Below, piece after piece: positions 36,691 through 49,000 of a stretch of 64,000 nucleotides of DNA; position 1 is the stretch's first letter; each line of letters starts with the position of its first letter. This DNA is from Ciona intestinalis. Lineage: Eukaryota > Chordata > Ascidiacea > Phlebobranchia > Cionidae. The notes under the pieces were generated by a model. It was given only the letters and a program-made list of their open reading frames with translations. It searched no databases and had not been told where the DNA came from. The position numbers were made by a program, and so were the translations under genes. The stretch is taken from the NCBI RefSeq assembly GCF_000224145.3, contig NC_020169.2, positions 4,112,957 to 4,176,956 of the forward strand, read 5' to 3'.

Positions 36691-37748
36691 ACAAATCTAG
36701 AGATGTAGTTTCAAACGCTAGAGTAGAATTTAACAGTTTTTACTTGCTGAACTCACAAAGTAGTTACTTATATACACTTCTTATAACTCGCATTTACTTG
36801 CTTATTTACACTTCGTCCTATAAATATTAAACTTTTTTATTAACGTAGATTTTTATTGCTGTATAGTGTATATACTTACCGCTAAATATTAAACAGTTTT
36901 TTAACATCTGTGCGTGTTTTTGACTTCAGGCAATCAGGCAGCCGTGTATAAGTTTGTTATGGCCACGTATATCAGTCTTAAAAGTTTGAAAAGCCGATTT
37001 AAAATGGAATCTTAACACATTGTGGGTGTCGTAAATGCTTTTGCTACTCAAATTAAATAGTTAAATCAGGCATTTAATTATTTAACCCGGGCGATATTTT
37101 ATTAGAAAAAAAGGTGGGTATAAGCATAGATACCTAAACATATGTTTAGGTATCTATGGTATAAGTGACGCTACACCCTGCATTACTAGCTATTTATTTT
37201 AGCCCCGAAGAGTTTATTAACCTTGTAGTAATCTGTATTTAGTATTGGAGTAGTAAGCATTGCTTTAAAGTTTTAAACTATTTTCACAAATTAACACACT
37301 TGTTTTAGGATTTTGTGGGACCATCTTAAATTCTACTTATTTGCCCAACCGGCTATTGTGTCACAACTAAGCATTCTACTTACATTGGATTGAAAAGGAT
37401 GAAATGTTTTTGGCCACGTTTATAAAAATGTAGATTGTACTTAGATTATGTTTTAAGCAAACAGTTTTACTTATTTATAGTGTTTTCGTACAATATTCGG
37501 AGCCTATTGACTCGTAGGAAAAAATGTAGACGTTCTGTTTGATGGATTACAGTTTATATGAACAAATAAATCAATAAACGCTTGCGTGTACGGTTTTACC
37601 ATAAATTTACAAATGATTTATTTTGAACTGCAATGGAAATTAATATGTTCTTATATAATAACAATGCGTTATTTTATGCAGATATTTATAATCTTTTTTA
37701 CAGTGTGCCAATTTTGTTCTGCTTTGACTGTCAAAAGATATATGCACT
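36691..37748. other. Intergenic: Reeler 3' UTR and ARCN1 upstream region
   Basis: About 1 kb without a supported coding exon. It includes a 34-bp perfect palindrome at 37125-37158. The part nearest 37749 should contain the ARCN1 5' UTR. Confidence 0.6.
37125..37158. repeat. 34-bp perfect palindrome
   Basis: The arm CATAGATACCTAAACAT is followed without spacer by its exact reverse complement, giving 17 + 17 bases. The short GGTATAAG-like motif (GGGTATAAG / GGTATAAGT) occurs near both sides. Confidence 0.9.
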
Positions 37749-40700
37749 ATGGTAGGTTATATATAATTTGGATTTTGAAAAATAAGTAATCAAATTAACG
37801 TGATAGAAACTTATATATAGATTGTTCTTTTTTATCTTATATATAGATTGTTTTAGCTAATTTAGAAAAAAATTACCGAAAACAGTGTGAATAAATAGGC
37901 CTATCCTCACAAAATCTAAACTGTCTGAGATATTATATTCGTTTTTAAATATAATTAACACCACATACATAATATTCCCAGGTGCTTCTGGCTGCTGCAA
38001 TATGTACAAAGAATGGAAGATGCATCATATCTCGGCAGTTTGTTGAAATGACACGATCTCGTATTGAAGGATTACTTGCTGCATTTCCTAAGCTTATGAA
38101 CACAGGTGGGTAGTTGGTATAAGCTGTTATATAAAGTTAAAGGTTGTGTAATGAAGCTTAAGAATACTTTATTTCTTCGGAAAGATTAATATTATTCTTT
38201 AAAAATGTTTTTTTCTATACATTTTATATTTGCAATTTTGTTCATTAAAGTTAGGTACTCAAGACAAGAACCTCACTCATGTAGAATAGAATACACAGCA
38301 CTACGTTACCTCCTACTAAATAACTTATCGTTCTAATCTTTTCAAGGCAACCAACACACTTTTGTGGAGACGGAATCAGTCCGATATGTCTACCAACCAT
38401 TAGAGAAAATGTACATGGTGCTCATTACAACCAAGAACAGTAATATACTTGAAGATTTGGAGACACTGAGACTTTTTTCAAGAGTTGTAAGTGAAAATAA
38501 TTAAGCTTAAAGTTGTGACAATGTTTCGTGTTAATCATATGCATAGATGTCAGTCACGCTTGTAGGGTGACATTGCTAAAATGCTGTTACACCCATAGTT
38601 GTCAAGCATAGGAAACCGCATTGAATAATGTGGCAAAATAAATGTGAAATACTTTGGCTCTGTTTATTTCTAGTTTAAAAGCAGGTTTTACCTGTTCCAA
38701 GCTTTAAAATACAGTTTTAAGCATAGAATGTCACCCATGTTTCAAATGTTGGGGTGACATGCACACCAAGGTTATTATGTTATTCTATATGGGTGATGGT
38801 CAATCGTATGGCATGCCAGATTAGCTAATATTAAAAAAAATTGGTAATTTTTATTAAAAAGAAAAGTAATTTGTTACACCTTTACACCCCTCCCCAAGAT
38901 TCCTGAATATTGCCGAGTTATCGATGAAACCGACATCCAGGAGCATGCATTCGATCTTATATTCGCATTCGATGAGGTGGTTGCTCTCGGTTACAGGGAG
39001 AGCGTTAACCTCGCTCAGATTCGAACTTTTACTGAGATGGACTCGCATGAAGAGAAGGTCTTTATGGCTGTTAGAAAGGTAAGGCTCTTCAATATATTTT
39101 TGTTCACATTGTTTAATCCTTACTGACTGTAATAAGTTCGCTTTGTTTAATTGTGATGGGAGCATCAGTTTAAAAGAATGTTAAAATGTTAGTTGTAATA
39201 CTTTTTGTGACTATCTCACCATGGCGTTTTCGTTTTAAACATTCCTCTTAACTTCTTACGTCACTGAAGATGGTTTTAGTTTTTTTAACCAAAACAGAAA
39301 ATGAACGACGCATTTTACCTATGGGCCTTCATGTTTGTTGTTTTAATTGAGACAATAGTAGTAATGTAACATATTTTCGCCTATGCACCGTTTAACAATT
39401 CATTGCATAACTTAAGTTCTCTTTGTAGTCACAAGAAGATGAGACAAAGGCAGCAATGAAGAGGAAAGCCAAGGAGCTCCAACAGATGAGGAGAGATCAA
39501 CATAGAGGAGGAAGGATGGGGGGAATGGGATCATATGGAGGAGGGATGAGCTCCATGAAGATGGGAGGGGAGATTGCACAAACTCTTCCACCAGAACCTG
39601 TCAAGTCAAAAGTGATTCCATCCAGGTGATTATGCTTGTGTTAATGTAAAACATTCTGCGAGTTTTATTCATATTTGTCTGGTAAAATTCAGTGTATAAG
39701 AATATGCCCATGCGTTAATTCAGCATTAGGAGTGGTAATAAAAAATATGTGCATACTAGAATTCAGTATGTTGACTGTTCGTGTGGACCCACCATGACCT
39801 AACTTAAATATTACACTACAAGAGAGTGCACATATGTGTATCTGACTATCTGGTGTATACGAAAACACTCCTGCTTTAACTTACCAAATAGTGAGCAGGA
39901 GGTGTTTAAATACACCATGTGTTGATGTGTGTCTGGCGTAATAAAGGACATTCGCACTTTAAAGACACAGACCTCTTAATAACTTACATTAACACACAGA
40001 ACTACGGGCAAGGCAATGAAACTTGGAGCAAAATCGAAAGACGTGGACAACTTTGTTGACAAACTCATCTCTGAAGGTGAAACTGTTAGATCGGGTTCAG
40101 CCAAGTCTAAGAAATCTGATGTCGCAAAAACTGTGGTGCCTTCTGCATTGACTGAGAGGTAATTTGGAAATATGATGAAGTTCAAATTAATTTTTTCCTA
40201 TGTTGATAATATCAAACAAAAGCCGTACAATCTGAGGTCTTGTGGTAAGATTAAAGTGCACTACAGTTTTAAAGCTAATTCAGCTTTTACCCTCTTGTTG
40301 GGTAATGGTATCTATAAATAGGTTTAAATAAATTACGCTCGCCACAATAATCAATGAATATACTAACACTGAATCACTTTAATGAGGCGATAAAATATCA
40401 GGTGCTTTATTGACTTGAAACTCATCATATTTTTATTTTTGTTTATTTTTTTTAACAAACACCAACAGGTGTTTACCACAAACACAAGAGGGCTTAAGCT
40501 TGAATTGTATCTGTTTTAACCATTACATTACACAGTGTCCATATTCGACTTGAGGAGAAACTGTCAATCACAGCAGGCAGGGATGGAGATTTGGAACAAA
40601 TGACATTACTTGGAATTTGTATGTTACGTGTGTCAGATGATCAGTTTGGATGCATTAAGGTGCAAATGGCCAACGCCCTTGATAAAGGATGCACAATACA

Positions 40701-43074
40701 GGTCAGTTGTTAGCACACAAAGATGTAGACGTAATGTTATGGCCTATGAATGTCTATGTCAACCCAATTTTTAAAACTGTATTTCAACTCATTAATCAAT
40801 AAGGATCTCCATGTACTGTTTTTTAGAAGTTGTTTATTAGTTTTAGATTTATGTTTAAGATTTATAGATTTTTTAAAGATAGTTTTACTTTTTACTAGTA
40901 GAAAAATTAAACCTTTGTAATATGATGAATAATTCTAATGAATCTATCAGTTCAGTGCCGTGTCATAGTGGTTAGTGTGCTTGCCTCCAGCTCAGTGGTT
41001 CCTTATGGGTTGTTTTGTCAGCCATGCATATTGTTTTTTTACCACATGATGATAAATAAGTTACATTTTTTCACCCATCTACAGACCCCACCAACAGTTG
41101 ATAAAAAAGCATTCCTGGCAAACTCCATGATTGGTTTAAAGAGTGCAGACAAACCCTTCCCTACTAAGCAAGATGTTGGAATTCTTAAATGGCGTTTGCA
41201 AAGCAGTGACGAAAGTCTCATACCACTTACAAGTATGTTTGTTGGACATTAAAACCATAATAATGTTACGTGACATAAAAACTACTTGTCCCGCTACGCT
41301 GTTATGCTTTCTGTCTTAAAGTTACAGCATACCCTGGTCAAGACCCCCCTAACCTTACCCCTATGTTTTGAGTCAACTGCAATTCCCAAAAATGTCACCC
41401 AAGTTTTTGCTTAAAATATTAAAATTATTACCCTGTTTTAAAAGTTACCCTAGGCCCCCTTAATCTTACCCCTATGTTTCCAGTCAACTGTTGGCCCAAT
41501 GATAATGGTAGTGGTGGTTGTGATGTGAACATTGAATATGAGCTACAACAAGATGAACTTGAGCTTGTTGACGTTGCAATATCCATCCCTGTGCCTTCGG
41601 GTGTGGGGGCTCCTAATGTATCGGAGGTGGATGGAGACTTTAAACATGATTCGAGGAAGAATATTCTGGAATGGTGGGTTTATATTCTGTGTGTGGTTGT
41701 TGAAGTGTGGTGTATGGATAGTAAAACATGTGTCTAGTGTGAAAGAATACACCTATGTCATAACACTTTGGATAATGAAGAGTTGCATTTCAGGAGTTTT
41801 TTATAAGCAATTTCTATTAAGTGGCTTACCCATAAAAACACAATGGTAGCAGCATTGAGCCCGTAATGCTCCAGGCTAGAGGCAGGTGCACTAATCATCA
41901 TTTCACAACCACATAGCCAGTGATTTTCAATAGCTAATTAAAATTTAAACCTTCTTTGGGTTTAAAACCATTCACATGTCTTTAATGATGTGTACCAGTA
42001 CCACACAGTGAGGCTGCCAGAGAAAAACAATTCTTTAATTTTTTTTAATGGGACGTTGCCACTCCCAAACTCTCCTCCTGACTGCGCACCTCAGCTTTAA
42101 CCGTACATTCTCCCAACCTACAGGTGTCTTCCAGTAATTAACTCAAGCAACACAACTGGTTCAATGGAGTTTAGCATCCCCGGTTCTCCAGATGATTTTT
42201 TCCCAATCAATGTTTCATTCCATGCAACTAAGAGGTTGTTTACAGGCATCGAGGTAAACCTGCTAAATAAATATTTTCTCATTATTATTTCCCAGATGTT
42301 GTTTTTCATTTTTAATTGATTTTTTTGTCAAATTCTTCCAATTAATAGCATTTGCCTTTTTTTAAGTTATGTATTTTTCTCCAACCATAATAGGTTATAT
42401 ATAACTGAAAATATTAGTTGTTGCATTAGACATTGATATAAAAGGCTGTGCAATCCTCTATGTGTCTATAACGTAGATTAAACGGAGTGCGCAGGATACA
42501 ATTTAACTTTTAGTCGTAGGTTTTAATTTTAATAAGATGTACAAAATGTTAGAGGCAGAAATTGTTGGGCAAGTCAGTGGTAGAGACGAGCAAATTAAAA
42601 ACCACTGTAGTTAAGTTACATTAAAGTTTAAATGTTTGTATGTTTTAATTAATAAAAAGCTAAGGCTAAAACTTGGACAAAAGTATCAGATAAATGCATT
42701 GCTGATAAACCTGGTATCCGTAATGGCTTCCAAGAATCCAGGCCTAATCTAGAACTTAAGCAGTTGGTTGATACTCCTATTGTAGAAACAGTCGGGTTTA
42801 GGTGCTATGAAATACGTAACAGACAGAAATCAAGTCCAACAATTGATAAATTTATATTGTTCCTTCTGCTACCAGGCATTATTTAAATAGAATATATATT
42901 TCGCGTCATAAGTTTTTTGTCAAATAAAATCTAAACTCATATATAGAATGCATGAATACCAGTCTGAACTTTTGATATGTTTAGGTTGGCCATGTAGAGT
43001 TTGCACAAGGTGGCTCCCCTGTTAAGTTCTCGACAGAAACAGCACTCCTGGTGGACAAATATGAGATCGTTTAA
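37749..43074 (+). CDS. ARCN1: Coatomer subunit delta (COPI, archain)
   Basis: Delta-COP of the COPI vesicle coat, acting in Golgi-to-ER retrograde traffic. Eleven exons give 508 residues (human 511): 37749-37751 (ATG only), 37982-38105, 38347-38486, 38899-39078, 39429-39625, 40000-40158, 40536-40701, 41085-41232, 41484-41673, 42124-42253, 42985-43074. The start is placed by the ATG directly before GTAGGT at 37752, joined to [20 protein letters not shown]. The N-terminal longin-type domain is clear ([40 protein letters not shown]). A coil ([14 protein letters not shown]) and the helix with [20 protein letters not shown] follow. The C-terminal mu-homology domain has [59 protein letters not shown], and ends [19 protein letters not shown] near 43406 is a likely poly(A) signal. 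Confidence 0.96.
40958..41040 (+). mobile_element. tRNA-like SINE fragment
   Basis: In an ARCN1 intron, GTGTCATAGTGGTTAGTGTG resembles a Pol III A box and is followed by TGGTTCCTTATGGG in the B-box position. It is similar to the reverse-strand copy at 63750-63893. Confidence 0.45.
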
Positions 43075-43425
43075 TTTATTTCAATGTAGATTATGAAGGT
43101 ATAAGAAAAATGACCCCTGCATTTTTACGGTTGTAGATAACATAGATGCCATTGATTAACAAACTATGTATATTATATGATGTCCTATTTCTGTCTCCCT
43201 ATCTATATACCACATGCTATGTTATGTGGTAAAGTTATAATACATGCTTTTGGTTATGGTAATTAACACACAAGCCTGTATGTGAATTCTTGGCTATATT
43301 GGAGTGTAAAGTATTGGAAATTGTGCAATGTATTTTCATGGTATACCTATGTCCGCGCTTATGGATAGAGTGCCGATATTATAAAGTGCGATTTGTAATG
43401 GAGGAATAAATATTAAAAAGCGTTA

Positions 43426-43451
43426 CATACATACATACATACATACATACA
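43426..43451. repeat. (CATA)n microsatellite
   Basis: About six tandem CATA units just after the ARCN1 poly(A) signal region. Confidence 0.9.
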
Positions 43452-44792
43452 GTAGGCTGTAAAAACATACTGGTGATTGGGTCAGAGTTAGGCCGTTCCT
43501 TTGGTCAATTTTTGAAAGTTTATGCCAAAATAAATGAACCGTCAATTTAACAAAATGAGAAGTTTCTGCTATGCTAGCTCTGTTATACTAGACACATGTA
43601 AAGCCTTATTCGTATGAATGGGTTTTAAACTTCCTTTTCTATTGCTTTGTGGAGTTTAACTACAAAACTTTGAAATTTTCTTTTAACTTGGTAGCGACTA
43701 GTTACAAATAAAAATACTTTTAAATGCCCAACACGGTAGAAATCATGTAAAAACTTTCTGGTAAGCCAGTTTGTGATCACTTTACGTGGCTATATTGGTC
43801 CGTCAGGTGGCGCTATCTGCACATCCAGGGTGTTTAAATTATTACCCGAGACGCCTTTTAAAACAGTTTAATGAAGGTGGGTTCTGAAGGACTTTTGAAA
43901 CGTTTTTACCACATTAGGAGTAAATTAAGCTGTGAATAAGTATATAGACACAGTCTTGTTAAACATATATTATGTGCGCAAGGTTTAATAATAAAACAGA
44001 ACTTTTTATTAGTTCTCCAAATACGATAATAAAAGTCAAATCAATTATTAAAGCAATAAAAAAACGAAAATGCCAACAAACCGACAGTCATTATAACGGT
44101 TGTAATGTAGACTCTCAGTAACGAAATGTGTATGTTTTAACCTTTAAAAATCATTTTAACGCATTGGCTTTGCAACGTGTTGAGATTTCGTATCTGTGTG
44201 TTATAACAAAGCGAGCGTTTGAAAATTAATGATTAACGCAACATATGTGTGATTGAGTTGATGAAGATAAAGGCGCGCGGCGTCGCACGATTTATGGATT
44301 TTAATCCAGCGGTCTTCGGCGCACAAGCTACACTTCCTAAAGCGTGCAAGGCAAAAGAACGAAAAAGCGTTTGCAGGTTTAGAGTTTATAGCAAGACGAT
44401 TCAGTAAGGCTATATAGATGTATAGTTTTCTCTAGCAGTTCGTAAAAAAGTGATTTGGTTTTAAGGACCGATGATGTGTTTTTCGTTTACACTATAGTTA
44501 CAGCTTTTCAAAAAGCTTTGTCAAACGGTTAAACAGTTCGGCTGTTACGCTTTTACGTTGTCATTATTATTAGCGCCAAATAACGCGAGTATGGATTAGC
44601 TACGGTTGTAAGGCATTCTGACAGACGCAGCCATTTGTGTAGAAAAGGTGGAACTGCGTGCGGCATTAATGGAGCTGTTTTAGACAGCTTTGACTGACAG
44701 CCCTGATCCATATTTGTCTGATTATCATGAAATGTGTGTGTACTGTATATGATGCGCTTTTCCGGCAGAAGCCTGTAGCCTACATGTATATA

Positions 44793-44992
44793 TTAGAGTA
44801 GGAGGAGATGGGACACCTTTTCATTCTATTTTTCGTCCCATTTGGTAGTATGCAAAGAACATTCAAAGTATTGCTTAACCGTATATGCTCACGACTCCCA
44901 TAGACCGCTGTTATGTGTTTAAAACACAATCAAGATATTTGGCTATAGCCTTTGTGCTAAAGGTGACCCATCTCCCCCCATCCTACTATACA
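44793..44992 (-). mobile_element. MITE subfamily A, reverse
   Basis: A full-length copy: AGTAGGAGGAGATGGGACAC on the left and CCATCTCCCCCCATCCTACT on the right. Confidence 0.88.
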
Positions 44993-46046
44993 CTTAAATA
45001 TACTATTGCGCTGTGGGTATATTTGTTATTGCAAACAAGAAATATGGACTGTATGTTCGAAATCTGTGGTGTTAAAAACTACATGTTATTAAAAGTTAAT
45101 AAGCTTATCAATACTTCATAAATAAATCGATTTTTAGTTGTGTGATCGCGGCAGGTTTTATCAGAAAACTATGTTAGGTGTTATTAATAGTTTATTAAAT
45201 TAATAATATTTCCCAAATAAACCTTTTTTTTATTTTTGTCTGATGCGTTGATCTTGTGTTTTATCGTAAAGTATTTTAAGTTTATGAGACGTTTTGATAT
45301 GTTTTATATAGCATTGGCCGACGCGATAGGTAGGTTCTGCGAGGACGCCGCAGAGTCACAGGCGCCGAGCAAACAATCATGGTAATAAAAGCTTCATAAA
45401 ATATTTAAAGTGGTGCCGAGGCTGTGAGGGCCGAAATACAATTATGCATGATCCTCGGCAAAGGTATTCGGGCGCCACCATCTGCGTGAAAAACGATGGA
45501 AAGCAACGTGTGGCTTGTTATTGAGGATATCGATTTAAAACACAACGCTTTTGGTACCGCGCCGGCACCGGTGTTTAGTGTACAGGGTAATACATCGTTT
45601 ACGCCTATCAGTTTACGTTAGAGTTACCGGTTGCTAATTTGATGTATAATGTTGTGTTATAAATAAAAGTGTCAGTTTTAATGCTATTTTTGGGTGATTG
45701 ATTTAGACATGATGTATTATGCGAGTACAAAGTGACAGGATGTACAAATATATCGTGTGATAGGTGTACCAGAAGGTGTAATATGTCGCTTATCTCCGTT
45801 GTATATGAAAGCAAATAGCATAATCCTATGCGCTTTAAACAATGAATATTCATAAAATGATCTGACGTAGATCATAAGGGTTCAGAGCGATTACACGGAA
45901 ATTTAATCTAGCCCGCGTCTTGTACGGTAAACTATCGTCTTTTTTCCACGGATCCCTAATCTGCCGCAGCGTAATAACCGTCCGTACAAGAACAGAATTC
46001 AATTCATTCTCGTATTTCAGTCTGGTAGCAGTTGCGTGTTAGAAAA

Positions 46047-49000
46047 ATGTGGTCCCAACTGAAAGAAAGCGTCCAGGGACACGCGTCAAGCATGCTTAAG
46101 GATATATCTGGAAAATTCGTAACTTCAGACAACGGAGAAGGCTGCAGTGAACAACATTGGCAACGGAACGCAATGAAAAATGTCGTGACACCCAAAAGTA
46201 TTCCACAGTTTACCCTCCCGCCTTTACTAACTTATGAAGCAACGCAATCAACAAAGGACGAAGACCAAGCGAAAGTGAAACAACCGACAAAACAAGCCGT
46301 GCAAGAAACCAAAGAATCAAACACAAGTCCTGCAATGCACCTTAAAAAGGGTAAGCTTGTATAAACAGTTTTGTAATTATGTTAAAAAAATTATGAATCC
46401 ATCACTTAATATATACAGATATCGTTATTTTATTTTAAAGTTTCTTTTTTTTAAAGACTTTATTGGAGTTAGAATAAAATGGCAATGATTTGTGTAACAG
46501 ATAAGCTGAAAATGCTATTTTACATTATATATAGTTGATAGCAGAAGTAAACAAAAGATCATTATTTTTAAACGACCGTCGTTTAGCGCTTTTTGTGACT
46601 ATACAGAAATCTTAATGGTGTCGTTTTTGATCTTTGTCAAATCGAAACCCGCGTTTGTTAATTTGTAATTATTGTCAAATTACCCTACGAGGTGTTCGAA
46701 TACCGTTGTTGATAAAAAAAAACTTTGTTTTACCTTTTCTGCTGTAATTTTTTTTATTAAAATGCAAAAGCACAGGGAAACATTACATGCTTCACGTTTC
46801 AGTATATAGTTCAATTTGTATAACCCTATAGTTCCTTACTGAGCTAAAAATTCAATTACGGATGTTATACTTACAACCACCCACAAAGAGAGGAGATAAT
46901 TTGTTAAGTGAACACGCGATCAGGGTGTATGAAACGGACCACCCGTGTTATAACGACTACTGTCGTTTCCCCGCCACGCGAGAATAAAAAAGTTCTATCC
47001 ATTTATTGATTACACGTGTGCTTTGATGTCTTTAATTTATTTGCGCTTTTATCCCATACAGAACAATCTTTCGTTACTCCTTCGCGCAGAGTAATAGATT
47101 CAAAGAAAAAGCGATTTGACAATCAGGTATACATGTTTGTTAGATATTACTCTGGATTAGGCAACCATCAGTCGATAACAGACTGTTTGATCATTTTATT
47201 TCCTTTACTGTGCTTTCTGCATGTCGGTACAATAAAGCCAACCACAAATTTGCAGAGCCACCAGTACGAATATACGAAGTGTAATATAATTTTTGTTAAC
47301 TAGTTGTGTGTTTGGTGTATACACGAACCCGGCTGTTGTTTGTTTTCCATTTCTAGCACGGGTTATGACATATTTCCATAATGTGATCTTCGCAAAATTA
47401 GAACTACAGCGTATTTGCTGCGTATTTGTTGTGTATACCAAAACCTATAATGTCACCCAAATAAGATTAACGCTATCGGCAAAACTTGGAAACCGTAACG
47501 AAACTTTCAATGTGAATAAAATCAAAATCAAAAAATAAACAAAAACACTGAATGTTAAAAAAGCGATTATTTAATTTGTGCCATAAAACTTTTTTTTTTA
47601 AACCCCAAAACCTTTACAGAATCAACAGCCTGGTCTCTCCTTGTCCCATCTTCTTTCCACCAAGTCTGGATTCTCAACTCTGACAGAAAGTCCAAACACA
47701 AGAAGAAAAGAATCTTTATTTCTCTCACCTTCCCCAACTTACCATCTTAGCGAAATCCCGACAGACACAAGGTATATAGTACTGTGCTGGGGTAAGATGA
47801 GATACCTTAAGCACATAATACCCCATATTTCGGAATCGTGTTTTAAAAATTTACAATGCTCTTTTAGAGTCGTGAGTATGCACTGTTTTATATTTTTTGT
47901 TTTTTTTGGGTTTCCAAATGGGACAATAAATCAGAAACTAATATCATCTTACCTCATCCTACTATATATAAGCAGAACTGGTAAAATCACCATCGATTAC
48001 TATCTACAACATGTGGTGCACGTGAAGCAATTTGACCATGTAATGTATTCATTTTTCGTTTCAATTATTCATTTAGCAATCAAATAAGCACAGAAATGAC
48101 ATCGATTTGGGTTTCGGGACATAAAATGTCGTAGTAAAAGCGAAATTTAAGAACACGTGCCCTATAAGATAAGACTTATGTTCCGCTTTTAATTTTTCAT
48201 TGGCTTTTTCATATACACCGCTTGTGCTATGCGTGTTTTACCCTGTAGGCCTAGGTATGTCGACTGAACATATATAGGCAATCTTATAAACACATTATAA
48301 TTAATGATATGACAACCACAGTCGTTATATCACGGATGTTCAAAATGTAAAACATATTTTTATATAAAGAGTATGTTTTATTTTCAAACAGCGTTGCGAT
48401 TTTGCCGCGACTTAAAGGGCCTACATACATTTGCGTTTCATTGTAGGGTAAGATGGTCCATGTTTCATTCTCTTTTCTCGACTTATTGAGTCGCAAACAA
48501 AGAGTGTTTACGAATGATATAACCGTTGTCACGAATATAAAAATGGGTTGTTAATTGTTTAAAACACGATAAGAAAATATGAGATGTTATGAGCTATAAC
48601 GTTATCTGTCCTACTCACTGTACTATAGGATTTAGTTTCCTTTTATATAGTTTAAAAGAGGTAAAGCACTGCTGTAAAATAAATCCCCTGGTACCTTGGT
48701 ATTATTTTACGTATACGCCCACTGAAAGATTATACGTCTATACAATACCCATATATTTATTTAACCATATACCTTCTTCATAAAATATTAAATTATGTTC
48801 TCTCATGCAGAAGCGTTGATCATTCGAGTTCAGATTCAGACATGAGTAGAAATATGTCGCCTTCTTCGTCCCCGCATTTGGATAAATTACGTCATAGAAG
48901 GCTACTTGGCAGGTAACATAAATATACCTCAGGTTAATGAATGTTAAACATAATACACAATAAATACATATATATACAGTAGGGTGGGGGAAGATGGGAC

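Larger units (their letters stand above)
43075..46046. other. Intergenic ~3 kb between ARCN1 and the tandem-C2 gene
   Basis: The ARCN1 3' UTR, a CATA microsatellite and one MITE (44793-44992) are seen. A GC-richer part at 45320-45600 has no long open frame and may be promoter DNA of the gene at 46047. No coding exon is supported. Confidence 0.5.

Noticed and set aside
41532-41849. Alternate-frame open frame of 105 codons within ARCN1
   Set aside because: It overlaps the ARCN1 exon 41484-41673 in another frame and continues into an intron.
47772-48087. Extension of tandem-C2 exon 3 by a further ~100 codons
   Set aside because: The added part is read-through into a MITE; the phase needed for the next exon is met only by the donor at 47772.
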